Below are positions 50,809 to 60,758 of a DNA stretch of 64,000 nucleotides, in pieces (within the stretch, counting starts at the first letter, position 1; each line of letters begins with the position of its first letter). Below the pieces are notes generated by a model that had not been told where the DNA came from, did no database searches, and saw only the letters and a list, made by a program, of their open reading frames with translations. The translations under genes and the position numbers were made by a program. This stretch comes from Pseudomonas sp. BP8. GTDB lineage: Bacteria; Pseudomonadota; Gammaproteobacteria; Pseudomonadales; Pseudomonadaceae. The DNA is taken from assembly GCF_017875955.1 (NCBI RefSeq), contig NZ_JAGINK010000001.1:2456001-2520000 (forward strand). Reading direction: 5' to 3'.

Positions 50809-50995
50809 GGCAGCCCGCTCCCACCAGGTTTTGCCAAATCAGTGAGCTAGTGTGAGCGCCGTTCCAGGCGCCTCAATCCTGTGATCTTTACGCATTCTTT
50901 ATTCCCCAGCCCACCCCTCGATCTCGCCCCTTTACGCCCCTTACTCTGACAATTCCCCAAACGCGGCCACCGCCGCACACCGGGGAGATTGGCTC

Positions 50996-51085
50996 ATGTA
51001 CATGCTCGATGGGTTGGCACTGCTGCTGGCAGTGGCGTTGGCGGTTTACCTGCTGGTGGCGCTGCTGCGCGCCGATCGCAGCTAG
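50996..51085 (+). CDS. kdpF: KdpF small subunit of the high-affinity K+ pump
   Basis: A 29-residue single-span membrane peptide: MYMLDGLALLLAVALAVYLL and a short basic end RADRS. It is preceded by GGGGAG eight bases before the ATG and lies nine bases before kdpA, the usual place for kdpF, which stabilises the KdpFABC complex. The preceding 187 bases (50809-50995) contain no gene and presumably the kdp promoter and KdpE site, which I could not define. Confidence 0.88.
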   Translation: MYMLDGLALLLAVALAVYLLVALLRADRS

Positions 51086-51094
51086 GGAGCGGCC

Positions 51095-52789
51095 ATGCAC
51101 AGTTACGACATCGCCTTACTCCTGGCATTCTTTGCCATTGTCCTGCTGCCGGCACCCTGGCTCGGGAGGTTCTACTACAAGGTCATGGAAGGCCAGCGCA
51201 CCTGGCTGTCGCCCATCCTCGGCCCGCTGGAGCGCGGCTGCTATCGCCTGGCCGGTGTGCGCGCAGAGCAGGAGCACAACTGGCGCCAGTACGCCCTGGC
51301 CCTACTCACGTTCAATCTGGCGGGCTTCATTCTGTTGTTCGCGGTCCTGCTGTTGCAGGGCTACCTGCCGCTGAACCCGCAACACCTGTCGGGGCAGGAG
51401 TGGTCGCTGGCGCTCAATACCGCAGTCAGCTTCGTCACCAATACCAACTGGCAGGCCTACAGCGGCGAAGCCTCGGTCAGCTACCTGAGCCAGATGCTCG
51501 GCCTGACCGTGCAGAACTTCGTCAGCGCCGCCACCGGCTTGGCGGTATTGGTCGCCCTGTGCCGTGGCATCGCCCGGCGCTCGGCGAGCACCCTGGGCAA
51601 CTTCTGGGTCGACCTGACCCGCGCCACCCTCTACGGCCTGTTGCCGCTGTGCCTGCTGCTGGCGCTGTTGCTGGTCTGGCAGGGCGTGCCGCAGACCTTT
51701 GCCGACTATGCCCACGCGTTGACCTTGCAAGGCGGCGACCAGACCATCCCCTTGGGCCCGGCTGCGAGCCAGATTGCCATCAAGCAGCTTGGCACCAATG
51801 GCGGTGGCTTCTTCGGGGTCAATTCGGCGCATCCGTTCGAGAACCCCACGGCCTGGAGCAACCTGTTTGAGGTGGCGTCGATCATTCTCATCCCTGTTGC
51901 CTTGGTGTTCACCTTCGGCCACTACGTCAAGGACCTGCGCCAGAGCCGGGCGATCCTCGCCTGCATGCTGGCGCTGTTTATGATTGGCGGGGCTACTGCG
52001 CTATGGTCCGAGCACCAGCTCAACCCGGCCTTGAGCAACGCTCAGGTGCAGCAGTCGCCACCCTTGGAGGGCAAGGAGAGCCGCTTCGGCACCACCGGCT
52101 CGGTGTTGTGGACAGTGACCACCACGGCCGCTTCCAACGGCTCGGTCAACGCCATGCACGACAGCCTCAACCCGCTTACCGGCATGGTCGCAATGGCCAA
52201 CATGATGGTCGGCGAGGTGATCTTCGGCGGCGTCGGCGCCGGGCTCTACGGCATGCTTCTGTTCGTGCTGATAGCCGTTTTTCTGGCCGGGCTGATGATC
52301 GGCCGCACGCCGGAGTACCTCGGCAAGAAACTGCAGGCCCGCGAGGTGCAACTGCTGGTAGCAACCTTGCTGGTGATGCCGGTCGGCGTGCTGATCCTCG
52401 GCGCCATCGCCGCCAGCCTGCCCGGCCCCGCAGGGGCGGTGAGCAATCCCGGCGCGCACGGTTTCAGCCAGTTGCTCTACGCCTACACCTCGGCCACCGC
52501 CAACAACGGTTCGGCGTTTGCCGGCTTTGGTGCCAACACGGTGTTCCACAACGTGATGATCGCGCTGGCCATGCTAATCGGCCGCTTCGGCTACATCCTG
52601 CCGGTGCTGGCCCTGGCCGGCGGCCTGGCGGCGAAGAACAGCGCGCCGCAGGGGCAGAACAGCTTCCCCACGCATGGGCCGCTGTTCACCAGCCTGCTGC
52701 TGATGACCATCCTGCTGGTGGGCGGCCTGACCTTCCTGCCGAGCCTGGCCCTGGGGCCGATTGCCGAACAGCTGAGCCTGGGTTTCTGA
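51095..52789 (+). CDS. kdpA: potassium-transporting ATPase KdpA subunit
   Basis: A 564-residue channel-like subunit with about ten transmembrane helices and four K+-selectivity loops: [42 protein letters not shown] and [15 protein letters not shown]. It binds and conducts K+ toward KdpB in the high-affinity uptake system induced by K+ limitation. Length and order (F-A-B-C-D-E) are standard. Confidence 0.97.
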   Translation: MHSYDIALLLAFFAIVLLPAPWLGRFYYKVMEGQRTWLSPILGPLERGCYRLAGVRAEQEHNWRQYALALLTFNLAGFILLFAVLLLQGYLPLNPQHLSGQEWSLALNTAVSFVTNTNWQAYSGEASVSYLSQMLGLTVQNFVSAATGLAVLVALCRGIARRSASTLGNFWVDLTRATLYGLLPLCLLLALLLVWQGVPQTFADYAHALTLQGGDQTIPLGPAASQIAIKQLGTNGGGFFGVNSAHPFENPTAWSNLFEVASIILIPVALVFTFGHYVKDLRQSRAILACMLALFMIGGATALWSEHQLNPALSNAQVQQSPPLEGKESRFGTTGSVLWTVTTTAASNGSVNAMHDSLNPLTGMVAMANMMVGEVIFGGVGAGLYGMLLFVLIAVFLAGLMIGRTPEYLGKKLQAREVQLLVATLLVMPVGVLILGAIAASLPGPAGAVSNPGAHGFSQLLYAYTSATANNGSAFAGFGANTVFHNVMIALAMLIGRFGYILPVLALAGGLAAKNSAPQGQNSFPTHGPLFTSLLLMTILLVGGLTFLPSLALGPIAEQLSLGF

Positions 52790-52799
52790 GGAATCAACC

Positions 52800-54854
52800 A
52801 TGAACATGCCCATTCCTGAAGTGAAAACGCACCGCGCCAGCGTCGACCGGACCCGCTTCGCTGCGCTCTGGCGGCCGGCGCTGGTGCAGGCCTTCGTCAA
52901 GCTCGACCCGCGCCAACTGCGGCGCGCGCCGGTGATGCTGGTAGTCGAGCTGACCGCTGTGCTGACCACCGTGCTGTGCTTCGCGCCCGACAGTGGCGTG
53001 AGTACCGGCGTGGCGGTACAGATCGCCCTGTGGCTGTGGTTTACCGTGCTGTTCGCCAACTTTGCCGAAGCGCTCGCCGAAGGGCGCGGCAAGGCCCGCG
53101 CCGACAGCCTCAAGGCCGGCAGCCAGGGGCTCACCGCCGAGCGCCGCACGGCGGATGGCAGCTTTGAGCGAGTGGCCGCCACCGAGTTGCGCAAGGACGA
53201 CGTGGTCAGGGTGGTCGCCGGCGAGATGATCCCCGGCGACGGCGAGGTGCTCGAAGGCATCGCGGCGGTCAACGAGGCGGCCATCACCGGCGAATCGGCG
53301 CCGGTGATCCGCGAGTCCGGCGGCGACCGCTCGGCGGTCACCGGCAACACCCGGCTGGTCTCAGACTGGCTGCTGATCCGCATCACCAGCAACCCCGGCG
53401 AGTCGACCCTGGACCGCATGATCGCCCTGGTCGAAGGCGCCAAGCGACAGAAGACGCCTAACGAAATTGCCCTCGACATCCTCCTGATCGGCCTCACCCT
53501 GATCTTTCTGATCGTGGTGGTGACCTTGCAGCCATTTGCCCATTTCGCCGGTGGCAGCCTGCCGTTGATCTTCCTCGCGGCGTTGCTGGTCACGCTGATC
53601 CCGACCACCATCGGCGGCCTGCTCTCGGCCATTGGCATCGCCGGCATGGATCGCCTGGTGCGCCTCAACGTGATCGCCCGTTCCGGCCGCGCGGTGGAGG
53701 CCGCCGGCGATGTGCACACGCTGCTGCTCGACAAGACCGGCACCATCACCTTTGGCAACCGCCGCTGCAGCGCCCTGCATGCCGCACCCGGCGTCACCGC
53801 CAAGGAGCTGGGCGAGGGCGCCTTGCTCGCCTCGCTGGCCGACGATACCGCCGAGGGCAAGTCGATCGTCGAGTACCTGCGCCAGCTGCACGACTTCATC
53901 GAACCGGCGGCCGATCAACTTCAGCCAGTCGCCTTCAGTGCCGAGACGCGCCTGTCGGGTGTCGACTTCCAGCAACGGCGCTACCGCAAGGGGGCCGTCG
54001 ATGCGCTGCTCGGCTTTGTCGGCCTGCAGCGCCTGGAGATGCCCGTGCCGCTGGCCAAGGAAGTCGAGCGCATCGCCCAGAGCGGCGGCACGCCGTTGCT
54101 GGTCTGCGTCGACCGGCGCCTGCTGGGTGTGATCCACCTCAAGGACGTGGTCAAACCAGGCATCCGCGAGCGCTTCGCCGAGTTGCGCAAGCTCGGCATC
54201 CGCACCGTGATGGTCACCGGCGACAACCCGCTGACCGCTGCAGCGATTGCCGCCGAGGCGGGGGTCGACGACGTGCTGGCCGAAGCCACCCCGGAGAAGA
54301 AGCTCGCGCGCATTCGCCAGGAGCAGAACGACGGGCGCCTGGTGGCGATGTGCGGTGACGGTGCCAACGACGCGCCGGCACTGGCCCAGGCCGACGTCGG
54401 CGTGGCCATGAACGATGGCACCCAGGCTGCGCGCGAGGCGGCCAACATGGTCGACCTCGACAGCGACCCGACCAAGCTGCTCGACGTGGTTCAGGTCGGC
54501 AAGGAGCTGCTGGTCACCCGCGGCGCGCTGACCACCTTCTCGATCGCCAACGACGTGGCCAAGTACTTCGCCATCCTCCCAGCGTTGTTCGCCGCCATCT
54601 ACCCGCAGCTGAGCGTGCTCAACCTGATGCAACTGGCTAGCCCGCAGAGCGCCATCCTCTCGGCGATCGTCTTCAACGCGCTGATCATCATCGTGCTGAT
54701 CCCGCTGGCGCTGCGCGGTGTGCGCGTGCAGGCGGCGAGTGCCGCGCATCTGCTGCGACGCAACCTGCTGATCTATGGGGTCGGGGGGATTCTTGTGCCG
54801 TTCGTCGGGATCAAGCTGATCGATCTGCTGCTCAACACCCTGCACCTGGTTTGA
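52800..54854 (+). CDS. kdpB: potassium-transporting ATPase KdpB subunit
   Basis: A 684-residue P-type ATPase. Phosphorylated Asp is in [13 protein letters not shown] (about residue 311), the actuator motif is ITGESAPV, and the hinge is [20 protein letters not shown]. The ATP-binding domain and seven or so transmembrane helices are complete. It energises K+ uptake with KdpA. Its stop overlaps the region of the kdpC ribosome-binding site. Confidence 0.97.
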   Translation: MNMPIPEVKTHRASVDRTRFAALWRPALVQAFVKLDPRQLRRAPVMLVVELTAVLTTVLCFAPDSGVSTGVAVQIALWLWFTVLFANFAEALAEGRGKARADSLKAGSQGLTAERRTADGSFERVAATELRKDDVVRVVAGEMIPGDGEVLEGIAAVNEAAITGESAPVIRESGGDRSAVTGNTRLVSDWLLIRITSNPGESTLDRMIALVEGAKRQKTPNEIALDILLIGLTLIFLIVVVTLQPFAHFAGGSLPLIFLAALLVTLIPTTIGGLLSAIGIAGMDRLVRLNVIARSGRAVEAAGDVHTLLLDKTGTITFGNRRCSALHAAPGVTAKELGEGALLASLADDTAEGKSIVEYLRQLHDFIEPAADQLQPVAFSAETRLSGVDFQQRRYRKGAVDALLGFVGLQRLEMPVPLAKEVERIAQSGGTPLLVCVDRRLLGVIHLKDVVKPGIRERFAELRKLGIRTVMVTGDNPLTAAAIAAEAGVDDVLAEATPEKKLARIRQEQNDGRLVAMCGDGANDAPALAQADVGVAMNDGTQAAREAANMVDLDSDPTKLLDVVQVGKELLVTRGALTTFSIANDVAKYFAILPALFAAIYPQLSVLNLMQLASPQSAILSAIVFNALIIIVLIPLALRGVRVQAASAAHLLRRNLLIYGVGGILVPFVGIKLIDLLLNTLHLV

Positions 54855-54865
54855 AGGAGATGCAC

Positions 54866-55414
54866 ATGACCACTTACCTACGCCCGGCGCTGAGCCTGGC
54901 CCTGTTGATGACCCTGCTGACCGGGGCGGTGTATCCGCTGGTGGTGACCGGCATCGCCCAGCTTGCCTTCCCTGAGCAGGCCAACGGCAGCCTGGTGCGG
55001 GATGAGCAGGGGCGGGTGCGCGGTTCCCGTCTTATTGCCCAGGAAAGTAACGGCGATGCCTGGTTCCATCCCCGGCCCTCGGCGGTGGCCTACGCCACGG
55101 TCGCCAGTGGTGCAAGCAACCTCGCACCGAGCAATCCGGCCTTGGCCGAGCGGATCACGGCCGATGCCGCTGCGCTGTACCGGGCTGATCAGGGGCCGGT
55201 GCCGCAAGCGCTGCTGACCACCTCTGGCAGCGGGTTGGACCCGCACTTGCCGCCAGGGGCTGTGGCGTATCAGATCCCGCGTGTGGCAGCGGCCCGTCAG
55301 ATACCGGTTGGGCGCTTGCAAGCCTTACTTGAAGAGGTCACCCTCCATCCATTGATCGGCCCGCCTGTGGTCAACGTTCTAGCGCTGAACCAAGCCTTGG
55401 GGAGGTTGCAGTAG
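54866..55414 (+). CDS. kdpC: potassium-transporting ATPase KdpC subunit
   Basis: A 182-residue subunit with one N-terminal membrane helix ([20 protein letters not shown]) and a periplasmic domain containing [26 protein letters not shown] and a C-terminal [10 protein letters not shown]. KdpC assists K+ and ATP affinity of the complex. ATG 54866 is favoured because AAGGAG lies six bases upstream; ATG 54860 would abut the site. Confidence 0.95.
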   Translation: MTTYLRPALSLALLMTLLTGAVYPLVVTGIAQLAFPEQANGSLVRDEQGRVRGSRLIAQESNGDAWFHPRPSAVAYATVASGASNLAPSNPALAERITADAAALYRADQGPVPQALLTTSGSGLDPHLPPGAVAYQIPRVAAARQIPVGRLQALLEEVTLHPLIGPPVVNVLALNQALGRLQ

Positions 55415-55422
55415 TGAAACAG

Positions 55423-55441
55423 GGGCCTGCGAAGCAGGCCC
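55423..55441 (+). repeat. hairpin between kdpC and kdpD
   Basis: GGGCCTGC, GAA loop, GCAGGCCC: a perfect eight-base stem without a T-run, placed between the transport genes and the regulatory genes. It may lower expression of kdpDE relative to kdpFABC or protect the upstream mRNA. Confidence 0.6.
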
Positions 55442-55480
55442 ACAGGTTGCCCGGTCACCGCACAAATTGAAGGATGAAAC

Positions 55481-58135
55481 ATGAGTGACTCCGCCCGCGC
55501 CGACGCGCTGTTGGCGGGCCTGCCGCGCGAAGGCCGCGGCAGGCTCAAGGTATTTCTCGGTGCCGCGCCTGGCGTAGGCAAGACCTACGCCATGCTCCAG
55601 GCCGCCCACGCCCAGCAACGCCAAGGCGTGCAGGTACTGGCCGGGGTGGTCGAGACCCACGGTCGCGCCGAGACCGAAGCCTTGCTCGGCGGCTTGCTCC
55701 AGCAACCCTTGCTGCGCAGTGAATACCGTGGTGTGACCCTCGAGGAGCTGGACCTCGACGGCCTGCTCAAGGCCGCGCCCGCCTTGGTCCTGGTCGACGA
55801 ACTGGCGCACAGCAACGCCCCCGACAGTCGCCATGCCAAGCGCTGGCAGGACGTTCAGGAGCTGTTGGCGGCGGGCATCGACGTCTATACCACGGTCAAC
55901 GTCCAGCACCTGGAAAGCCTCAACGACAAGGTTCGCGACATCACCGGCGTGCAGGTGCGCGAGACCTTGCCGGACTGGGTCCTGCAGGAAGCTTTCGAAC
56001 TGGTCCTGATCGACCTGCCGCCGCGCGAGCTGCTCGAGCGCCTGCGCGAGGGCAAGGTCTACGTGCCGGAGCAGGCCCGGGCGGCCATCGACGCGTTCTT
56101 CTCGCAGACCAACCTCAGCGCCTTGCGCGAACTGGCCATGCACACCGCTGCCGCTCAAGTGGATGCCGACCTGGCCCACGGCTACCGCCAGCGCGGCCAG
56201 GAAGCGCCCGCCTTGCGCGGGCGGCTACTGGTCGGCGTCGATGGTGATGAGCAGGCCGAACGCTTGGTGCGACACGCCAGCCGGGTGGCCCAGCGTCGTC
56301 ATCTGCCGTGGAGTCTGGTCCATGTCGACAACGGCAAACTGCGCGACCAGACTGCGCGCCAGCGTTTGCAGGCCGCGCAACAACTGGCCGAGCGGCTCGG
56401 CGGGGAAGTGGTCCTGCTGCGTGCTGGCGAAGTCGCACGTACCCTGATCCAGCATGCCGCCGAACGCCGCGCCAGCCTGGTGCTGGTCGGTCAGTCGCGC
56501 GAGCGCCTGCGCCGGCGTCTGTTCGGTGCCGGCGTGGCGGCGCGACTGCTGCGCGAAAGCCATGGGCTGGAGATCAACGTGCTTGATCGTGACGCCCAGC
56601 CTGCCTCTGCGCGCACCGTGACCAGGCGCGTTTGGGTCTGGCGCCATTATCTGTTGGCGTTGTTCGCCACGGCGCTGGCGGCGGGGCTGGCCTGGGCGGT
56701 GTCGAGCATGCTGGCGCTGCCGAATATCTCCTTGGTGTTTCTTGCCGCGGTGCTGTTGGTCGCCGTACGCAGCAGTCTCGGCCCGGCACTGGCCTGCGCG
56801 GCGTTGTCATTCCTGAGTTACGACTTTCTGTTCATCCCGCCCAACTTCTCCTTCAGCATCCAGCGTGAAGAGGACGTCCTGACTCTGGTGTTCTTCCTGC
56901 TCATGGCCGCGCTCACCGGTAACCTTGCCGCGCGCCAGCGTCGTCAGTTGCAGGCGCTGCGTGAGACGCAGGCGCAGACCAGCCAGGTGCTCGACCTGTC
57001 ACGCCGGCTGACCGTTGCGACTGACCGCCAAGCCGTGCTCAGCGCCGCCAGCCAGCATCTGCAGGGTTGGCCTGACGTGCACGCGTGCCTGCTCGAGCGT
57101 GGCACTGAGGGACTGCTGCAAGTGGCCAGCGGTCAGGCACCAGCGTTTACCGACAATGAGCGCGCCGCCGCCGACTGGGCCTGGCAGCACGGCCAGGCCG
57201 CCGGTCACGGCAGCGATACCTTGCCCCATGGCCGCTGGTGGTGGTTGCCGTTGGCGGTCGACGACCAGCCGCTGGCGCTACTCGGCGTGCGCCCGCGTGC
57301 CGGCGAGACCTTGAGTGCCGAGCGCCGCCAGTTGCTGACGGCGCTCGGCCAACCGCTGGCCCAGGCCCTGGCCCGGGCGCGGCTGGCCGAGCAACTGGAA
57401 GCGGCGCGCCTGCACGGTGAGACCGAGCAATTGCGCAGCGCCTTGCTGGCTTCGGTCTCGCACGACCTGCGGACCCCGCTGACCGCCATGCGTGGCAGCA
57501 TCGACAGCCTGCTCGCCCTCGGCGACGCGATTCCCCCGGACGATCGCCGCGAACTGCTGGAGGGCACCCGCAACGAGGCCGAGCGGCTCGACCGCTACAT
57601 CCAGAACCTGCTCGACATGACCCGCCTCGGCCATGGCGGGCTGAAACTCGCCCGCGACTGGGTCGCCCCGGCGGACATCGTCGGCAGTGCCCTCAATCGT
57701 CTGCGCGTGGTGCTGGCGCCGTTGCGCGTGAGTACCGAGGTACCGGCCGAGCTGCCGCTGCTGTTCGTGCATGCGGCGCTGATCGAACAGGCGCTGGTCA
57801 ACGTGCTGGAAAACGCCGCGCGCTTTTCGCCGAACAACGGCCGCCTGGCGTTGCAGCTGCAGGTGCGCGACGAGCAGCTGTGCTTCGCCGTCAGCGACCA
57901 GGGCCCCGGCATTCCCGTGGCGGAGCGCGAGAAGATCTTCGACATGTTCTACACCGCCGCCCGCGGCGACCGTGGCGGCCAGGGCACCGGCCTGGGTTTG
58001 GCGATCTGCCAGGGCATGATCGGCGCCCATGGCGGCAGTATCCTGGTCGGTGATGGCATCGATGGCCAGGGCACGTGCATCACTTTATGCTTGCCGCTGC
58101 CCCCTCAACCCGAAACCGAAAGCGACGCCTCATGA
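55481..58135 (+). CDS. kdpD: K+-sensing histidine kinase KdpD
   Basis: An 884-residue kinase. The N-terminal KdpD domain has a Walker A motif (GAAPGVGKTYAML) and VDELAHSNAPDSRHAKRWQD; a universal-stress-protein-like domain follows (about 245-375), then four closely spaced transmembrane helices (about 385-480), a GAF-like region, the dimerisation motif SVSHDLRTPLTAMRGS and an ATPase domain with NVLENAARFSP, SDQGPGIP and [10 protein letters not shown]. It phosphorylates KdpE when K+ is limiting. The stop overlaps the kdpE start. Confidence 0.97.
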   Translation: MSDSARADALLAGLPREGRGRLKVFLGAAPGVGKTYAMLQAAHAQQRQGVQVLAGVVETHGRAETEALLGGLLQQPLLRSEYRGVTLEELDLDGLLKAAPALVLVDELAHSNAPDSRHAKRWQDVQELLAAGIDVYTTVNVQHLESLNDKVRDITGVQVRETLPDWVLQEAFELVLIDLPPRELLERLREGKVYVPEQARAAIDAFFSQTNLSALRELAMHTAAAQVDADLAHGYRQRGQEAPALRGRLLVGVDGDEQAERLVRHASRVAQRRHLPWSLVHVDNGKLRDQTARQRLQAAQQLAERLGGEVVLLRAGEVARTLIQHAAERRASLVLVGQSRERLRRRLFGAGVAARLLRESHGLEINVLDRDAQPASARTVTRRVWVWRHYLLALFATALAAGLAWAVSSMLALPNISLVFLAAVLLVAVRSSLGPALACAALSFLSYDFLFIPPNFSFSIQREEDVLTLVFFLLMAALTGNLAARQRRQLQALRETQAQTSQVLDLSRRLTVATDRQAVLSAASQHLQGWPDVHACLLERGTEGLLQVASGQAPAFTDNERAAADWAWQHGQAAGHGSDTLPHGRWWWLPLAVDDQPLALLGVRPRAGETLSAERRQLLTALGQPLAQALARARLAEQLEAARLHGETEQLRSALLASVSHDLRTPLTAMRGSIDSLLALGDAIPPDDRRELLEGTRNEAERLDRYIQNLLDMTRLGHGGLKLARDWVAPADIVGSALNRLRVVLAPLRVSTEVPAELPLLFVHAALIEQALVNVLENAARFSPNNGRLALQLQVRDEQLCFAVSDQGPGIPVAEREKIFDMFYTAARGDRGGQGTGLGLAICQGMIGAHGGSILVGDGIDGQGTCITLCLPLPPQPETESDAS

Positions 58136-58830
58136 GCCAAGCCGCCACCCTGCTGGTCATCGATGACGAGCCACAGATTCGCAAATTCTTGCGTATCAGC
58201 CTTGTGTCCCAGGGATACAAAGTGATCGAAGCTGCCACCGGAGGCGAAGGCCTGGCCCAGGCGGCGCTGGCCAAGCCTGACCTGGTGGTGCTCGACCTCG
58301 GCCTGCCGGACATGGACGGCCAGCAGGTGCTGCGCGAACTGCGTGAATGGAGCACGGTGCCGGTGATGGTGCTGTCGGTGCGCGCCAGCGAGCTGCAGAA
58401 GGTCGATGCACTCGATGGTGGGGCCAACGACTATGTGACCAAACCGTTTGGCATTCAGGAGTTTCTGGCCCGGGTCCGCGCCTTGCTGCGCCAGGCGCCA
58501 CAGGCCGAAGCCGGGCAGGCGACTGCCCGTTTCGGGCCGTTGCGGGTGGATTTTGCCTTTCGCAAGGTGACGCTGGACGACGTTGAGGTGGCGCTGACGC
58601 GCAAGGAGTATGCCTTGCTGGCGCAGTTGGCTGCGCATCCGGGGCGAGTGATAACCCAGCAGCAGCTGCTCAAGGATATCTGGGGGCCGACCCACGTCGA
58701 CGATACCCACTACCTGCGCATCGTCGTTGCGCATGTGCGGCAAAAGTTGGGGGATGACCCGACCGCGCCGCGGTTTATCTTGACTGAGCCTGGCGTCGGG
58801 TATCGGTTGCTGGCGCCAGACAACAACTAG
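58132..58830 (+). CDS. kdpE: response regulator KdpE
   Basis: A 232-residue OmpR-family regulator: receiver domain with LVIDDEPQIRKFL, the phosphorylated Asp in VVLDLGLPDMDG and the Lys in DYVTKPF, then a winged-helix DNA-binding domain (LTRKEYALLAQLAAHPG, YLRIVVAHVRQKLGDD). It activates kdpFABC transcription. ATG 58132 overlaps kdpD by four bases; the frame extends upstream inside kdpD. The repeat-filled region begins right after it. Confidence 0.96.
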   Translation: MSQAATLLVIDDEPQIRKFLRISLVSQGYKVIEAATGGEGLAQAALAKPDLVVLDLGLPDMDGQQVLRELREWSTVPVMVLSVRASELQKVDALDGGANDYVTKPFGIQEFLARVRALLRQAPQAEAGQATARFGPLRVDFAFRKVTLDDVEVALTRKEYALLAQLAAHPGRVITQQQLLKDIWGPTHVDDTHYLRIVVAHVRQKLGDDPTAPRFILTEPGVGYRLLAPDNN

Positions 58831-58840
58831 GGGGGGATGG

Positions 58841-59676
58841 GGCTTTTAGGGTGGGGGCTTATCTATTTGATGGGGTGGTGCTGCTGGCCCCTTCCTCCCT
58901 CACGGCGGGTCACTTTTTTTCTTGGAAAAAAGTAACCAAAAACCGCTTGCTCCTGCATCCGTCCCCTACGCTGCGCTGCGGGGTTCCCTCGCTCCAGTCT
59001 TGCTCCGGGAGGACCGCGCTGTACGGCCCATCCTGGGCCTCAGCGCTTTTCGGCCATCCATGGCCTCCACCTCCCTGCGCAAGACCTCCACTCGGCCTCC
59101 TGAAGTCGCTGGTAGATCAAGAGCCAGATCAAGAGCAACAGCCAAGGCAACGGCTGGCGAATCGCTGCGCTCTCGCTTTGTTTGTTTACCAGCGGAATTG
59201 TGGCGTGGCTGGGCAGGGCTGCGCCCTGCGCTTTGCATTGGCAGTACCGGCCTCTTCGCGGGACAAGCCCGCTCCTACAGGGGTTGCGCCGAATTCAAAA
59301 TTTGCGCAATACCTGTAGGAGCGGGCTTGCCCCGCGAAGAGGCCCGAATATCCACCACCCATGGCACTACCAAAAACAACGCCAGCCCAGACGCCGCCCG
59401 TAACTTCGCGACTTCAGGAGGCCGAGTGGAGGTCTTGCGCAGGGAGGTGGAGGCCATGGATGGCCGGAAAGCGCTGAGGCCCAGGATGGGCCGTACAGCG
59501 CGGTCCTCCCGGAGCAAGACCGGAGCGAGGGGACCCGTAGCGCAGCGAAGGGCCGGATGCAGGAGCAAGCGGTTTTTGGTTACTTTTTTCCAAGAAAAAA
59601 AGTGACCCGCCGTAAGGGCGGAAGGGGCCAGAAAAGTCACCCCATCAAATGGATAAGCCCACAACTCCTAGGCCAG
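58841..59676. repeat. long imperfect palindromic element, copy 1
   Basis: The left arm (about 58841-59109) and right arm (about 59408-59676) are inverted copies of each other over roughly 269 bases, with scattered mismatches. Landmarks are GGGTCACTTTTTTTCTTGG and its inverse, GCTTGCTCCTGCATCC, GGAGGACCGCGCTGTACGG and CTCGGCCTCCTGAAGTCGC. A 298-base centre holds a nested REP. Open frames found on both strands are by-products of the palindrome. No transposase is present. It resembles a repeat spread through many Pseudomonas genomes, as I recall. Confidence 0.88.
59251..59343. repeat. REP palindrome nested in copy 1
   Basis: CCTCTTCGCGGGACAAGCCC with GCTCCTACAG is followed after 33 bases by CTGTAGGAGCGGGCTTGCCC with CGCGAAGAGG. 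This is the standard P. putida-group REP pair. The same unit recurs at 60228-60320 in copy 2. Confidence 0.93.
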
Positions 59677-59781
59677 CCAAGCCAACAGATCATCTTCCCC
59701 AACAAACCATGAAGAACCAGATACAAGCCCTAATCCAAGTCCAAGTAAGGCCTTAGCCGGTATGCAGAATCCATACAAACC

Positions 59782-59883
59782 CTAAGCAACCGTCTCCACC
59801 TGCAAAAACGCCGCCTCCAGCAACTGCCGCGTATACGCATGCTGCGGCGCCTGGAAGATTGCCTGTGCATCTCCCTGTTCCAC
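59782..59883 (-). pseudogene. duplicated 3' end of yejF
   Basis: A 102-base copy of the final 33 codons and stop of yejF, identical to 60759-60860, carried by the tandem duplication. Upstream of it (higher coordinates) the frame runs into the truncated palindrome copy 2, so it is not expressed as a transporter part. Confidence 0.9.
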
Positions 59884-59889
59884 GCCTGG

Positions 59890-60653
59890 CTTTTTTTCTT
59901 GGAAAAAAGTAACCAAAAACCGCTTGCTCCTGCATCCGGCCCCTACGCTGCGCTGCGGGGTTCCCTCGCTCCGGTCTTGCTCCGGGAGGACCGCGCTGTA
60001 CGGCCCATCCTGGGCCTCAGCGCTTTCCGGCCATCCATGGCCTCCACCTCCCTGCGCAAGACCTCCACTCGGCCTCCTGAAGTCGCTGGTAGATCAAGAG
60101 CCAGATCAAGAGCAACAGCCAAGGCAACGGCTGGCGAATCGCTGCGCTCTCGCTTTGTTTGTTTACCAGCGGAATTGTGGCGTGGCTGGGCAGGGCTGCG
60201 CCCTGCGCTTTGCATTGGCAGTACCGGCCTCTTCGCGGGACAAGCCCGCTCCTACAGGGGTTGCGCCGAATTCAAAATTTGCGCAATACCTGTAGGAGCG
60301 GGCTTGCCCCGCGAAGAGGCCCGAATATCCACCACACCTGCCACTATCGAAGACAACGCCAGCCCAGACGCCACCCGTAACTTCGCGACTTCAGGAGGCC
60401 GAGTGGAGGTCTTGCGCAGGGAGGTGGAGGCCATGGATGGCCGGAAAGCGCTGAGGCCCAGGATGGGCCGTACAGCGCGGTCCTCCCGGAGCAAGACCGG
60501 AGCGAGGGGACCCGTAGCGCAGCGAAGGGCCGGATGCAGGAGCAAGCGGTTTTTGGTTACTTTTTTCCAAGAAAAAAAGTGACCCGCCGTAAGGGCGGAA
60601 GGGGCCAGAAAAGTCACCCCATCAAATGGATAAGCCCACAACTCCTAGGCCAG
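59890..60653. repeat. long palindromic element, copy 2, left end truncated
   Basis: The left arm begins abruptly at the duplication junction (59890-60086), lacking the outer 70 or so bases, including the GCTGGCCCCTTC and TTACGGCGGGTC block. The centre has the nested REP at 60228-60320 and the right arm (60385-60653) is complete. Sequence then continues as unique DNA to the yejF stop at 60759. Confidence 0.88.
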
Positions 60654-60758
60654 CCAAGCCAACAGATCATCTTCCCCAACAAACCATGAAGAACCAGATA
60701 CAAGCCCTAATCCAAGTCCAAGTAAGGCCTTAGCCGGTATGCAGAATCCATACAAACC

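Noticed and set aside
59839..60582. 247-codon open frame in palindrome copy 2 and its counterpart in copy 1
   Set aside because: Both strands of the palindrome give nearly the same peptide (for example VTKNRLLLHP), as expected from inverted arms; this is a repeat translation and not a gene.
58831..60758. CRISPR array or insertion sequence in the gene-free region
   Set aside because: There are only two long direct copies, no short spaced repeats and no transposase or cas gene.
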